From an uncultured Flavobacteriaceae bacterium (GTDB taxonomy: Bacteria; Bacteroidota; Bacteroidia; Flavobacteriales; Flavobacteriaceae), in the NCBI GenBank assembly GCA_947500435.1, contig CANMRV010000007.1, positions 124,001 through 188,000 on the forward strand: a DNA stretch of 64,000 bases, written 5' to 3'. How positions within the stretch are numbered: position 1 is the stretch's first letter; each line of letters opens with the position of its first letter. Below the pieces are notes generated by a model. That model had not been told where the DNA came from and searched no databases. It saw only the letters and a program-made list of their open reading frames with translations. Shown piece by piece: positions 10,536 to 19,967 of this stretch. The translations under genes were made by a program, and so were the position numbers.

Positions 10536-11034
10536 CGTCTATATTTGTGATATCTGAATCCCTAATTAAGATCCCACCATCAAAAGAGCAATTGACAACA
10601 TCATAGGTAGTTGCAAAATCATCTACTTGTTGCTGAGTGCTTAGATCAATTAAGTTGGTTGGGCATAGTAGAGCTGGTGCTGTTGTAAACGTCCATCCTC
10701 CACTTGGTATACCTACAAAAGGATTCCCCGCAGCGTCTCCCAAAGCTGTACCGTCTATTTGTACTTCGTATGCATTGCCCGCTTTAAAAGGAGCCATTGG
10801 GTCTATGGTAAAACCATTGCCGCGAAAATTGATCGCACTACTTGTCGCATTGATGGTACCAAAAGGGGTACCTGCGGTCAGATCTTGAATAACGATTTCA
10901 CCTCCAATTGCAAATTGTACGGGTTCGTTAAATTCTGCTGTCAATACCTGTTCTACACCTACATTCATCGCATCATCTGCAGGGTTGGTCACGACTAACA
11001 TTGGAGCCTCAGCATCTACAAGTGGACAATCCGC

Positions 11035-11470
11035 CGCTGCTGTTGCCAAATCTAAACAAGCGCCGGTATTACCAGTAATGGTAGTAGCTCCCGTAACCAC
11101 CGTTGCATCGCAGACAGCTGCAATAGCACAGTCGGCGAGGGTAGCATTATTCCGAATAATCAGCCTCCCATCCACGCTGGTCAAGGCAGCAAGGCCGTTT
11201 AAATCGGTAAGGGTAGCATTATTAGTAATAAACAACTCCCTCACGGTGGTCAGAGTAGAAAGGCCGTTTAAATCAGTAAGGGAAGGATTAGCAAAAAATT
11301 GCAGTTCTCTGCCCACGCTGGTCAGGGAAGAAAGGCCGCTTACATTGGTAAGGGTAGGATTAGAGTTAATATACAGGTTTCCTCCCACGCTTGTCAGGGT
11401 AGCAAGGCCGTCTAAATTCGCGATATCTGTACCCGTAATGGTAATACCCGCATCAAAAGTGCAATTGGCA
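11035..11470 (-). repeat. 72-bp LRR-like array, cassette 2 (about 4 units)
   Basis: A short cassette between an N-cap (TIYNVANCTFDAGITITG) and a C-cap (DCAIAAVCDATVVTG). Same unit consensus as cassette 1. Confidence 0.75.
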
Positions 11471-11654
11471 ACATTATAGATAGTTGTAAAATCATCTACT
11501 TGTTGCTGAGTGCTTAGCGTAATTGAGGTGGTTGGGCATATTAAATCAGGTGTACAATCCGCCTTTGCCGTAGCCAAATCTACACAAGCGCCGGTATTAC
11601 CATTAATGGTAGTAGCTCCTATAACCACTGTTGCATCACAGACAGCTGTAATAA

Positions 11655-12465
11655 CACAGTCGGCGAGGGCTTGATTAGCAGTAATAAACAGGTTTCCACC
11701 CACGCTGGTCAGAGCAGAAAGACCGTTTACATCGGTAAGGGTAGGAAGAGATTGAATACGCAGGCTTCCCCCCACGCTGGTCAAGGCGGCAAGGCCATTT
11801 AAATCAGTAAGGAGAGTATTACCAACAATACTCAGGTTTCCCCCCACGCTTGTCAGGGAAGAAAGGCCGTTTACATTGGTAAGGGCTTGATTATTAAGAA
11901 TAGCGAGTTCGTCCACGCTGGTCAGGGCATCAAGACCATTTAATTCAGTAAGGTTAGAATTACCACTAATAATCAGGCTTCCCCTCATGCTGGTCAAGGC
12001 ATCAAGACCGTTTAAATCGGCTAGCCTAGGATTAGATTCAATGGTCATTGCTGCCACGCTGGTCAGGGCATCAAGACCATTTAAATCAGTAAGGTTAGAG
12101 TTACCAAAAATCACCAGTTTCCCCCCAACGCTGGTCAGGGCAGAAAGCCCGTTTAAATCAGTAAGGGCAGCATTTCTAGCAAGAGTCATAAAAAACCTCA
12201 CGCTGGTCAGGGCAGAAAGCCCGTTTAGATTGGTAAGGGCAGGATTGTTTATAATATTCAGCGCTTGCCCCGTGCCGGTCAGGGCAGAAAGTCCGTTTAC
12301 ATTCGTAAGGGCGGGATTAGATTGAATAACCAGTTCGTCCACGCTGGTTAGAGCAGAAAGGCCGTTTAAATCGGTTAGCATAGGATTAGATTCAATAAAC
12401 AGGAATCCCCGTACGCTGGTCAGGGTAGCAAGACCGTTTAAATTCGTGATATCCGAACCACTAAC
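11655..12465 (-). repeat. 72-bp LRR-like array, cassette 1 (about 11 units)
   Basis: Tandem 24-codon units with core LTDLNGLSALTSVGGxLxIxxN, capped at the C-terminal end by a Cys-containing segment (DCVITAVCDATVVIG, then GNTGACVDL). The conserved Leu spacing suggests a right-handed repeat fold of LRR or receptor-L type. Confidence 0.8.
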
Positions 12466-12525
12466 TATAATCCCCCTATCAAAAGTACAAACCGCAACAT
12501 CATAGGTAATTGCAAAATCATCTAC

Positions 12526-12528
12526 TTA
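12526..12528 (-). other. In-frame TAA replacing a conserved CAA
   Basis: The N-cap motif reads LSTQQ-stop-VDDFAITYDVA here. The other cassettes in this gene and in the gene ending at 13248 read LSTQQQVDDFATTYDVA. A single C-to-T transition in the coding strand converts the third Gln codon to TAA. Confidence 0.85.
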
Positions 12529-12671
12529 CTGCTGAGTGCTTAGTGTAATTAGGGTGGTTGGGCAGAGCATGTCTGTATTTGGAAAATCAGGGCCATCTGT
12601 ATGCCCAACCATTACGGTTGAAAATAGGGCAATGAACGCTAAAATAAGTGTTTGAGTAATTTTTTTCATAT

Positions 12672-12770
12672 TCGTTTGTTGGTTTATATTAATACTATAA
12701 TCATGAAAAAATCATGAGAAATTAAGGATACTGAAAAATGAACAAAACACAGGGGGTTTTGTGGTGCCCA
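12672..12770 (-). promoter_or_regulatory. Leader region shared with the gene starting at 5858
   Basis: Aligns with 5862-5952. Common plus-strand blocks are GGTTTATATTAATA, TCATGAGAAAT and AAAATGAACAAAACAC, each at a similar distance from the start codon. No known operator was recognised. Confidence 0.5.
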
Positions 12771-13192
12771 GGGAAGAAAATGGTAGGCACGTACTGGTAG
12801 TATATTATATGCTTTCTAAGCCGTGCTAATTTCGACTAATAAGAAACGTTAACAGTTTTTAAGAACCCTATTACGATTAACGACACATATGTCGGCTAAA
12901 ATGCTTAAAAACGTAAACTAAAAAAAGAATAAAATTGTAAAAATTAATCTGGACATGCGCTTTGGTTTTGATTGTCCAAAATCGCTAAAAGGTTATAGGA
13001 AATAGTAGTCCAAAAATTTCCTGTTAGTCCACAACGTGGCAATGATCGGTATATTGTATAGAATCATCGATGAAATGCCATTTTTTATCGTTGAATGGTA
13101 TTTTTCACAAGTACAGAGCGTCTACTATTCATCTCTTATTAAAGATTAAAATACATCATTTTACAAAATGAAAATTATTAAAAACAGTAACT
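12771..13192. other. Non-coding stretch
   Basis: A+T-rich sequence upstream of the interrupted LRR gene. I see no gene, RNA or strong repeat in it. It presumably holds the promoter of that gene, but no clear TAnnTTTG box was found. Confidence 0.5.
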
Positions 13193-13226
13193 AAAAAAAG
13201 CGACCTGAAATTCAGGTCGCTTTTTC
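13193..13226 (-). terminator. Hairpin terminator
   Basis: A 10-bp perfect stem (GCGACCTGAA/TTCAGGTCGC) flanked by A and T runs, directly after the stop codon at 13248. On the minus strand it is followed by a run of seven T residues, a classic intrinsic terminator. Confidence 0.85.
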
Positions 13227-13247
13227 TATTTAATTCTGCTTAATCTT

Positions 13248-16200
13248 TTAGTTTTCGATTACCATTGCTTTCTGATAAGGTATTCCCTCGGCATCAAAGG
13301 TTCTAACGAAATACATTCCGCTAGGTAAACCACTCACATCCATAGGGTAATCTCCCTCTGATTTATCTTTGCCCTCAGGTACAGCTTGCACCAATTTACC
13401 TGATACATCATAGATAAAAATTGCACCAACCTTAACTGGAACTTCAAAACCAACAACAATCTCATTAGATGCAGGATTTGGTGACAAGCTAAGTGAATTA
13501 GAGCTAACGGCCCCAGCAGCTTGGGACGTAATAACCAACTTCGGTGCTTGAGCAGTCTCATCGGAAGCAAAAGCTACATCATTACCATTGCTATGTTTTA
13601 CGATGAGCGTAATGAAATCTCCTCCTGAAATTTGGCTTACATCAAGGTTCCATACTTTGGTTTGACCTAGGCTATGTGTTCCAGAGATCGAAGCTAGTTC
13701 ACTACCCACAATGGCTGGTTTATTTAAACCGTTCAGTCCAGTTTCCGTCCAGTATGAATCCGCACCCAGAAAAATTTCTACCGTACCATTACCCGGGTCG
13801 CTGGCCACCTGCATTTCCAAGCGGGCATCGGTAATCGTTCCTACGAAATTACTCAAGTCAAATTTCAGATAGGTCTCTCGGTTGCCTTCTTCAGTTCTTA
13901 GAATAGGGCCTGTTGGTTCAGGATTTAGTGAGCCTTGAAGGTAAGTTGCTTCGATAAGGTCAGCGTTGCCTGCGATAATTGGGTTACAATCTTCTGCTTT
14001 TCCGCCATCCGAGATTATCCAACCAAAATCATCAATGAGTTTTTGGCGGGCTGTTTCTCCTAAGCAATATTGACTATTACCTGCACTAAAATTAACACCT
14101 GTTTGTAATTGTTGGGAACTCCAGCCTTGTAATAGACTATCATAATTTTCAGTTGACAAACTAGTTCCATCAAACATTCTGTCAGCAATACCAAGATTGG
14201 AGATATTCCATGCACCTAGGTTTTGGTCAAATGATATTGCTTCTTCAAACATTGAAAATGTGTGTGTCAAATTACTAACATCCCAACTTGAAATATCTTG
14301 ATTAAAACTAGTCGCCATATAGAACATTCTAATCATAATTCTAACATTTGCAACATCCCAACTTGACAAATTTTGATTGAAGGAAACCGCTCCAGCAAAC
14401 ATTTGGCCCATATCATTTACTGAACTAACGTTCCAGTCCGATATGTTTTGATTAAAGGAAGTAGCCCCATTAAACACCAATTCCATTTCGACCACATTAC
14501 TCACATCCCAGTCATTCATACTAGAATTTCCCATAAGATTGGTACAGTCCATGAACATACGATCCATAGTAGTTACATTTGAAAAATCTGGAATATCAGT
14601 GGCCAAAACATCCAAATTGGAACAACCTGCAAATCTAGGAGCGACATCTCCCCATTCAGTACTACCCCATTGGTCAACTGATATCAATTTTGCAGTGTTA
14701 AAATAGGTCGGAAAATTACCAGAAAGTTTCACTTGGTAGGTTCCAGGACTTAAATAGGTATGAGTAATCTCCCCTGTTACTCCAATATTTGTGTTACCAT
14801 CACCCCAGTCCACAGAATAACCATACGTAACATTAGGAAAAGCGGGAATTTTAATCTGATTAGCCGCCGTACTTCCAGGATTGTCCGTTTTCCAAGTAGT
14901 GATAAAGGGACGAGGAACCTCTGGTACAACATTAGACGTAATGAACAATTGGGGCGCAATGTTAGATTCGTCAGACCCAAAAGCCACATCATTCCCATTA
15001 CTATGCTTGACAATTAAGGTCAACTCGCCACTGGATGGCAGGTTGGACACATCTAAGTTCCAAACTTTGGTCTGGCCTAACGAATGTGTACCACTTATGG
15101 CTGCTAGAGCTTGGCCAACCGTAGCAGGTTTGTTTCCTCCATTCAAGCCTGTCTCTGTCCAATTACTACTACTGGCTAAGAAAACCTCTAAAGTTCCATT
15201 GCCTGGATCGCCTGAAACCACCATTTCCAATCGAGCTTCAGTGATATCACCTGTAAAACCGGACAGGTCAAATTTTAGATAGGATTCACGATTACCTTCT
15301 TCGACACGAAGAATTGGGCCAGTGGGTTCTGGGTTTCTTGAGCCTTGTAAGTACGCAGCAGCTAGAAGATTAGCATTCGCTTCAACTACCTCAGAACAGG
15401 CTGCTGTTGCAGTAATGATATTTGTACAATTACCAGTGTTCCCCGAAATAGTTACAGTACCGCCAACTATGGAATCTGCATCGCAAACAGCGTCTATTGC
15501 ACAATCAGATAATGCATTATTTCCACTAATATTGAATTCTCCACCTACATTATTCAGGTTAGAGAGTCCACTTAAATTAGTTAAAATATCATTATTGATT
15601 ACACTTAGGTCGCCGAACATATTGGTAACAGAAGATAGGCCATCTAAGTTCGTTAAGGCAGCATTTGACTGAATACTTAATGAAAGTCCAACAGCGCCTA
15701 ATGAAGATAGTCCATCTACATTTTCTAACTTTGAGTTCGATTCAATAATCAAATCGTTATCAAGAAAGCCCAGAGATGATAATCCATCTAGATTCGTTAA
15801 TGATGCGTTATTCTTAATGATGAAAGAATCCGAAATAGCTACAAGAGATGATAAACCATCAAGATTTGTCAATGATGCATTATTTTGAATAACTAAATCG
15901 TTTGCAAAAGTCAGAGAATATAAGCCACCAACATTTGTTAAGGAGGTATTATCAGATATAATAAAGGTACTTGATTCAGTTAGGGAGGAAAGTCCATCAA
16001 GATTGGTTAAAACTGTATTATTTGAAATAGTAAACCTACCTAAACTTGTCAGGGAAGATAAACCGTCTATATTGGTTATAGCCGTGTTAACAATATTCAA
16101 ATCACCATTAATATTAGTCAAAGCGGATAATCCATCTAAGTTAACAATTTCAGCGCCCTCAATTATAACGCCACCTTCAAAAGTACAATTGGCTACATCA

Positions 16201-19200
16201 TAGGTGGTTGCAAAATCATCAACTTGTTGTTGTGTACTAAGTGTAATTTGCGTTGTTTGGCAGGGGTTACAATCCAAAGTTTTACCCCCATCGATAATTG
16301 TCCATCCAAAATCATCGATGAGTTTTTGGCGGGCGGCTTCGCCGAGACAGTATTGAATACCTCGCGCACTAAAGTTTAGGTCTGATGGCAGCTGGGATAA
16401 GTTACCCCATCCGATTAAGGTCGCATCATAATTTTCAATTGAAAGTCCTGTATCACTTAAAAAGTTTTCTGCATCCTCGAGCTTACTAATATTCCAAGTA
16501 CCTAGGTCCTGATTAAAATCTTCAACCCCAAAGAACATTTCTTTCATGCTCGTAACTTTATTGACATTCCAATCAGATAGATCTTGATCAAAGAAACTAG
16601 CCCCTGAAAACATTGAGGTCATATCGGTAACATTCTCTACATTCCAATTACTAATATCTTGATTAAAAGGAGTGAGAAAAAACATACTGGACATGTTAGT
16701 GACATTACTCACGTCCCAATTGCCAATATTTTGATTTATACCTGAACGCATAAACATTGCACTCATATCAGTTACATTTCCCACATTCCAATCGGCTATA
16801 TTCTGGTTGAATTTAGAATCAGAGAACATGTGAGACATGTTCTTCACATTTGACACATCCCAGCCTGTAATGTCCACATCTATCTTATCACTTCTCCAAA
16901 ACATGAAAGACATATCTTCAATAGTAGAGACATCCCAATTATGCATACTTGCAGTTCCGTCTAAATCAAAAGCATAGGCAAACATACCTTTGAAACTTGG
17001 TGCTCGACTCAGGTTGGGTGTATCTTCAGCAAGAATTATCATTTTCGTAGTCTCTAAACCAAAGGCATCTTCGAATGAAGTCCACGCTTCATCCCCCCAT
17101 TGATAAATGGTAAATGTGGTGTCAAATTCATCCGTAGGTACCAACTGTCCAAAATAGATTCTTGGAAACACTCCAGAAATCTCTATCCTATATTCTTGAT
17201 TAGGCTCTAAATACGTATGACTTGCAGGTCCGGTAAGGTTTGTTTCAATAGTACCATCTCCCCAATTTACTGTATAATTGTATTCGGTATCATTATTCAC
17301 CGGAATGGTAATACTTTCATAAAAAGAATTCTCGCGTACTAGGGAAAAAATAAAGGGTTTAGGCTCGGGGCAATCTTCGGTTTTGCCACCGTCAGTTATC
17401 GTCCAACCAAAATCATCGATTAGTTTTTGGCGGGCTTCTTTACCTAGGCAGAATTGGCTATTTCCAGCGTCAAAAGTAACTCCGGATTGAAGTTGTTGTA
17501 CGCTCCATCCATTCAACAAAGCATCATAGTTTTCAATGGAAAGGGAAGTTTCACTAAACATACCTTCTATTGATTCTAAAGCAGACACATTCCAGTTTCC
17601 TAGATTTTGATTAAAAGAAAAGTTCTGGTCGAACATGATGCTCATGTTTGATACGTTGCTTACATTCCAATTCCCAATATCTTGATTAAAAGGAGAAACT
17701 CTGAACATCCCTCCCATATCAGTAACCTTTGAAACATCCCAATCGCCAATATCTTGATTGAAAGGTGTTCTTGAAAACATTTGGTTCATGGAGGAAACAT
17801 TACTCACATTCCAATTACTTATATCTTGATTAAAACCTGAGTTTAGAAACATAGCGTCCATATTAGAAACATTGCTGACATCCCAATTACTAATATCTTG
17901 GTTAAAAGAACCACAAGACGAAAACATGGACCACATAAAATTGACGTTGCTAACATCCCAACTGTTTATAGTTTCATTAAAAGTTAAAGATTCGCAGCCT
18001 CTAAACATAAAACCCATAAAATTCACATTGGTTAAATCTGGTATATCAGTTGCAACAACATCAAGATTTGTGCACTGATCAAAAGCTCCATTTAAATCTG
18101 ACCACTGTTGCCCCCCCCATTGATTTACTTCTAATAGCTTTAGGTTATCTTTTTGTTCACCATTGATTATTCCAAAACTAACCGCTGGAAATGTTCCTGA
18201 AATAGATATTTGATAAATTCCTGGAGTATCGTATGTATGGTTGATATCTTCTGTGACACCTGATGTTGAAGTGCCATCTCCCCAATCAACGGAATAGTTG
18301 TATGATCCAAGTAAATTGCTGGGAGAAGTATGTATCGTAATCTGATTATCTTCTGAAACCCCAGGATTATCTGTTTTCCAAGTAGTAATAAAAGATGTAT
18401 TGTCTGGGCAGTCAGCAGTTTTGCCTCCGTCAGTTATCGTCCAACCAAAATCATCGATTAGTTTTTGGCGGGGCCCTTCGCCTTGACAGTATTGACTATT
18501 ACCACCACTAAAAGAAACTCCATTTTGGAGTTGTTGTGTGCTCCAACCATTTAGCAGACTATCATAGTTTTCATTCGACAAAGCTACTCCGTTGAACATT
18601 CCAGCCATATCTTGGGCATTCCCAACATTCCAATTTTCTAAATTTTGATCGAATGACGTATTTGAGAACATAAGCACAAAATCTGTTACATTGCTTACAT
18701 CCCAGTTGCCAATATCTTGATTAAAAGAGGTAGCATCCGCAAACATGCTGTTCATAGAAGTCACCGATTCAAAATTCCAAGAATTCATGGTTTCATTTCC
18801 AACAAGTGACTTACAACCTAGAAACATGGCATTTGTGAAAATAACATTAAAAAAATCAGGAATATCAGTAGCTTTCACATCTAGGTTATCACATCCTGCA
18901 TAGGCTACCGCAACATACTTCCAATCGATATCACCCCATTGGTCAATAGAAACAATTTTATCAGCGTCTCCATTTTCGTTATTAAAGGGGTCATTGAACC
19001 AAATACTAGGAAAATCTCCTGAAATAGAAATCTGGTAAGTACCAGGAGTTTCATAAGTATGAGCGATGTTACCGGTTAAACCAGAATTTGAATTTCCATC
19101 GCCCCAGTCTATTGTGTAGTTGTATGTTTCATTGGGGTATGTTGGAATAATTATCTGATTATCTTGAGAAATACCAGGGTTATCCGTTTTCCAAGTCGTA

Positions 19201-19634
19201 ATAAAAGGTCTTTGTATTTCTTCATCAACAAAAGAGAAGTCTATACTAAGCTCTCGGCCAACATTACCCCCTAAATTCGGTGCGTCGTAGGGTGTAGCTT
19301 CCATAACGTAAGAGCCCATTAAAAAGGTTTTACCATTAAAATCACCTGCTACATCACCAAACAAGGCATATGGAGCAACGTTTTCAGTCATTGCCCCAGC
19401 AACAGGGCCACTCAGTTCTAAACGAATACTTTTCACTTCACCATCGGCATTGGCTCGAATACTGAACTGTGTATCAGGGTAGTCGCGTAAATTGACAGCC
19501 ATACCTTCCGTTATTTCTATTATATCGGTATCAGTATCAGCGTTGACCAATACAAAACCAGTAACGGAAGTCTCTTGAGAGAAAAGACCTAAAGAAAAAA
19601 GAAAGGTGAAAAGTACAAGAGTAATTTTATTCAT
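13248..19634 (-). CDS. Giant T9SS-secreted BspA-like/LRR/CBM surface protein
   Basis: 2,128 residues from the ATG at 19634, chosen because MNKITLVLFTFLFSLGLFSQ is a clean signal peptide; a start at 19655 adds seven residues. Order: VNADT-type module (~20-140); three blocks each made of a PKD-like domain (FITTWKTDNPG, DWGDGN, HTYETPGTYQ) plus BspA/DUF285 repeats (FNQDIGNWDVSNVTDM) and a closing motif (ARQKLIDDFGWTITDGGK); an LRR cassette (~1125-1410); a DNRLRE/CBM96-like domain; a fourth PKD-BspA block; a second CBM96-like domain; and a T9SS type A sorting domain (LSPNPASNEIVVGFEVP, ending KAMVIEN). The C-terminal ~80 residues nearly match those of the interrupted gene downstream. The likely role is a surface adhesin or glycan binder; substrate unknown. 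A G8 run in the coding strand (18111-18118) is a possible slippage site. Confidence 0.85.
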   Translation of the reverse strand: MNKITLVLFTFLFSLGLFSQETSVTGFVLVNADTDTDIIEITEGMAVNLRDYPDTQFSIRANADGEVKSIRLELSGPVAGAMTENVAPYALFGDVAGDFNGKTFLMGSYVMEATPYDAPNLGGNVGRELSIDFSFVDEEIQRPFITTWKTDNPGISQDNQIIIPTYPNETYNYTIDWGDGNSNSGLTGNIAHTYETPGTYQISISGDFPSIWFNDPFNNENGDADKIVSIDQWGDIDWKYVAVAYAGCDNLDVKATDIPDFFNVIFTNAMFLGCKSLVGNETMNSWNFESVTSMNSMFADATSFNQDIGNWDVSNVTDFVLMFSNTSFDQNLENWNVGNAQDMAGMFNGVALSNENYDSLLNGWSTQQLQNGVSFSGGNSQYCQGEGPRQKLIDDFGWTITDGGKTADCPDNTSFITTWKTDNPGVSEDNQITIHTSPSNLLGSYNYSVDWGDGTSTSGVTEDINHTYDTPGIYQISISGTFPAVSFGIINGEQKDNLKLLEVNQWGGQQWSDLNGAFDQCTNLDVVATDIPDLTNVNFMGFMFRGCESLTFNETINSWDVSNVNFMWSMFSSCGSFNQDISNWDVSNVSNMDAMFLNSGFNQDISNWNVSNVSSMNQMFSRTPFNQDIGDWDVSKVTDMGGMFRVSPFNQDIGNWNVSNVSNMSIMFDQNFSFNQNLGNWNVSALESIEGMFSETSLSIENYDALLNGWSVQQLQSGVTFDAGNSQFCLGKEARQKLIDDFGWTITDGGKTEDCPEPKPFIFSLVRENSFYESITIPVNNDTEYNYTVNWGDGTIETNLTGPASHTYLEPNQEYRIEISGVFPRIYFGQLVPTDEFDTTFTIYQWGDEAWTSFEDAFGLETTKMIILAEDTPNLSRAPSFKGMFAYAFDLDGTASMHNWDVSTIEDMSFMFWRSDKIDVDITGWDVSNVKNMSHMFSDSKFNQNIADWNVGNVTDMSAMFMRSGINQNIGNWDVSNVTNMSSMFFLTPFNQDISNWNVENVTDMTSMFSGASFFDQDLSDWNVNKVTSMKEMFFGVEDFNQDLGTWNISKLEDAENFLSDTGLSIENYDATLIGWGNLSQLPSDLNFSARGIQYCLGEAARQKLIDDFGWTIIDGGKTLDCNPCQTTQITLSTQQQVDDFATTYDVANCTFEGGVIIEGAEIVNLDGLSALTNINGDLNIVNTAITNIDGLSSLTSLGRFTISNNTVLTNLDGLSSLTESSTFIISDNTSLTNVGGLYSLTFANDLVIQNNASLTNLDGLSSLVAISDSFIIKNNASLTNLDGLSSLGFLDNDLIIESNSKLENVDGLSSLGAVGLSLSIQSNAALTNLDGLSSVTNMFGDLSVINNDILTNLSGLSNLNNVGGEFNISGNNALSDCAIDAVCDADSIVGGTVTISGNTGNCTNIITATAACSEVVEANANLLAAAYLQGSRNPEPTGPILRVEEGNRESYLKFDLSGFTGDITEARLEMVVSGDPGNGTLEVFLASSSNWTETGLNGGNKPATVGQALAAISGTHSLGQTKVWNLDVSNLPSSGELTLIVKHSNGNDVAFGSDESNIAPQLFITSNVVPEVPRPFITTWKTDNPGSTAANQIKIPAFPNVTYGYSVDWGDGNTNIGVTGEITHTYLSPGTYQVKLSGNFPTYFNTAKLISVDQWGSTEWGDVAPRFAGCSNLDVLATDIPDFSNVTTMDRMFMDCTNLMGNSSMNDWDVSNVVEMELVFNGATSFNQNISDWNVSSVNDMGQMFAGAVSFNQNLSSWDVANVRIMIRMFYMATSFNQDISSWDVSNLTHTFSMFEEAISFDQNLGAWNISNLGIADRMFDGTSLSTENYDSLLQGWSSQQLQTGVNFSAGNSQYCLGETARQKLIDDFGWIISDGGKAEDCNPIIAGNADLIEATYLQGSLNPEPTGPILRTEEGNRETYLKFDLSNFVGTITDARLEMQVASDPGNGTVEIFLGADSYWTETGLNGLNKPAIVGSELASISGTHSLGQTKVWNLDVSQISGGDFITLIVKHSNGNDVAFASDETAQAPKLVITSQAAGAVSSNSLSLSPNPASNEIVVGFEVPVKVGAIFIYDVSGKLVQAVPEGKDKSEGDYPMDVSGLPSGMYFVRTFDAEGIPYQKAMVIEN
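15500..16215 (-). repeat. LRR-like cassette in the BspA-like gene (about 9 units)
   Basis: Units of ~24 codons (LTNLDGLSSLxxxxxxxxIxNN) between the usual N-cap (LSTQQQVDDFATTYDVANC) and C-cap (DCAIDAVCDADSIVGG). More diverged at DNA level than the cassettes of the neighbouring gene. Confidence 0.75.
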
Positions 19635-19660
19635 ATCAGTTTTTATTAAGGGCATTTTAA

Positions 19661-19929
19661 TTTGTGAGAAAAGGTTGAACTAAAACTATTGTAGATAAAA
19701 AGCAACTTAATGATTGCCAAAGGTGAATTGTCTATAAGAATTGGAAAATAGTCGGGGTTTAAGAACTTGTGGGGGGATTTTCATATTCGGTTGGCTGTTA
19801 AAAGAGATAAAATTTCTTACAATTTACAGCGAAGAATTAGAATACTTTGAATCCTACTGATTTATTTAGACCACTGGCAATTATCATCGATTATCGACCT
19901 GAAATAAGATATGTGAAATCCGAGAAAGT
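19661..19929. other. Non-coding stretch
   Basis: A+T-rich gap upstream of the BspA-like gene. No gene or RNA recognised. It contains a G6 run (around 19770) but no convincing promoter box. Confidence 0.5.
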
Positions 19930-19960
19930 AAAAGGGCATCAATTGTTGATACCCCTTTAA
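19930..19960 (-). terminator. Hairpin terminator
   Basis: Inverted repeat AAAGGG-CATCAA/TTGAT-CCCCTTT just after the stop codon at 19968, with one unpaired base and flanking A/T runs. Confidence 0.65.
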
Positions 19961-19967
19961 TTTAAAA

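Larger units (their letters stand above)
6154..12669 (-). pseudogene. Giant T9SS-secreted LRR/CBM surface protein gene, broken by one nonsense codon
   Basis: From the ATG at 12669 the frame encodes a signal-like start (MKKITQTLILAFIALFSTVM), then reaches TAA at codon 48. The same frame then stays open for 2,123 codons to the natural stop at 6154. Order of modules by codon: LRR cassettes 1 and 2 (~36-545), SbsA Ig, LRR cassette 3 (~665-910), SbsA Ig, LRR cassette 4 (~1030-1345), HYR domain, DUF11-like domain, a VNADT-type module (~1553-1665), two MopE-like Asp/Cys motifs (CDGIDNNCDGL) alternating with two DNRLRE/CBM96-like domains, and a T9SS sorting domain (SPNPASDEIVLEF ... MAVIEN-like end). 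A start at an internal Met (12381) would lack a signal peptide. The rest of the gene shows no decay, so the lesion is recent, suppressed or a sequence error. Confidence 0.8.

Noticed and set aside
8963..12325. Plus-strand frames with repeated RAERPFKSVRVAL-type sequence
   Set aside because: They are the reverse complement of the 72-bp LRR repeats and have no family resemblance, promoter or signal.
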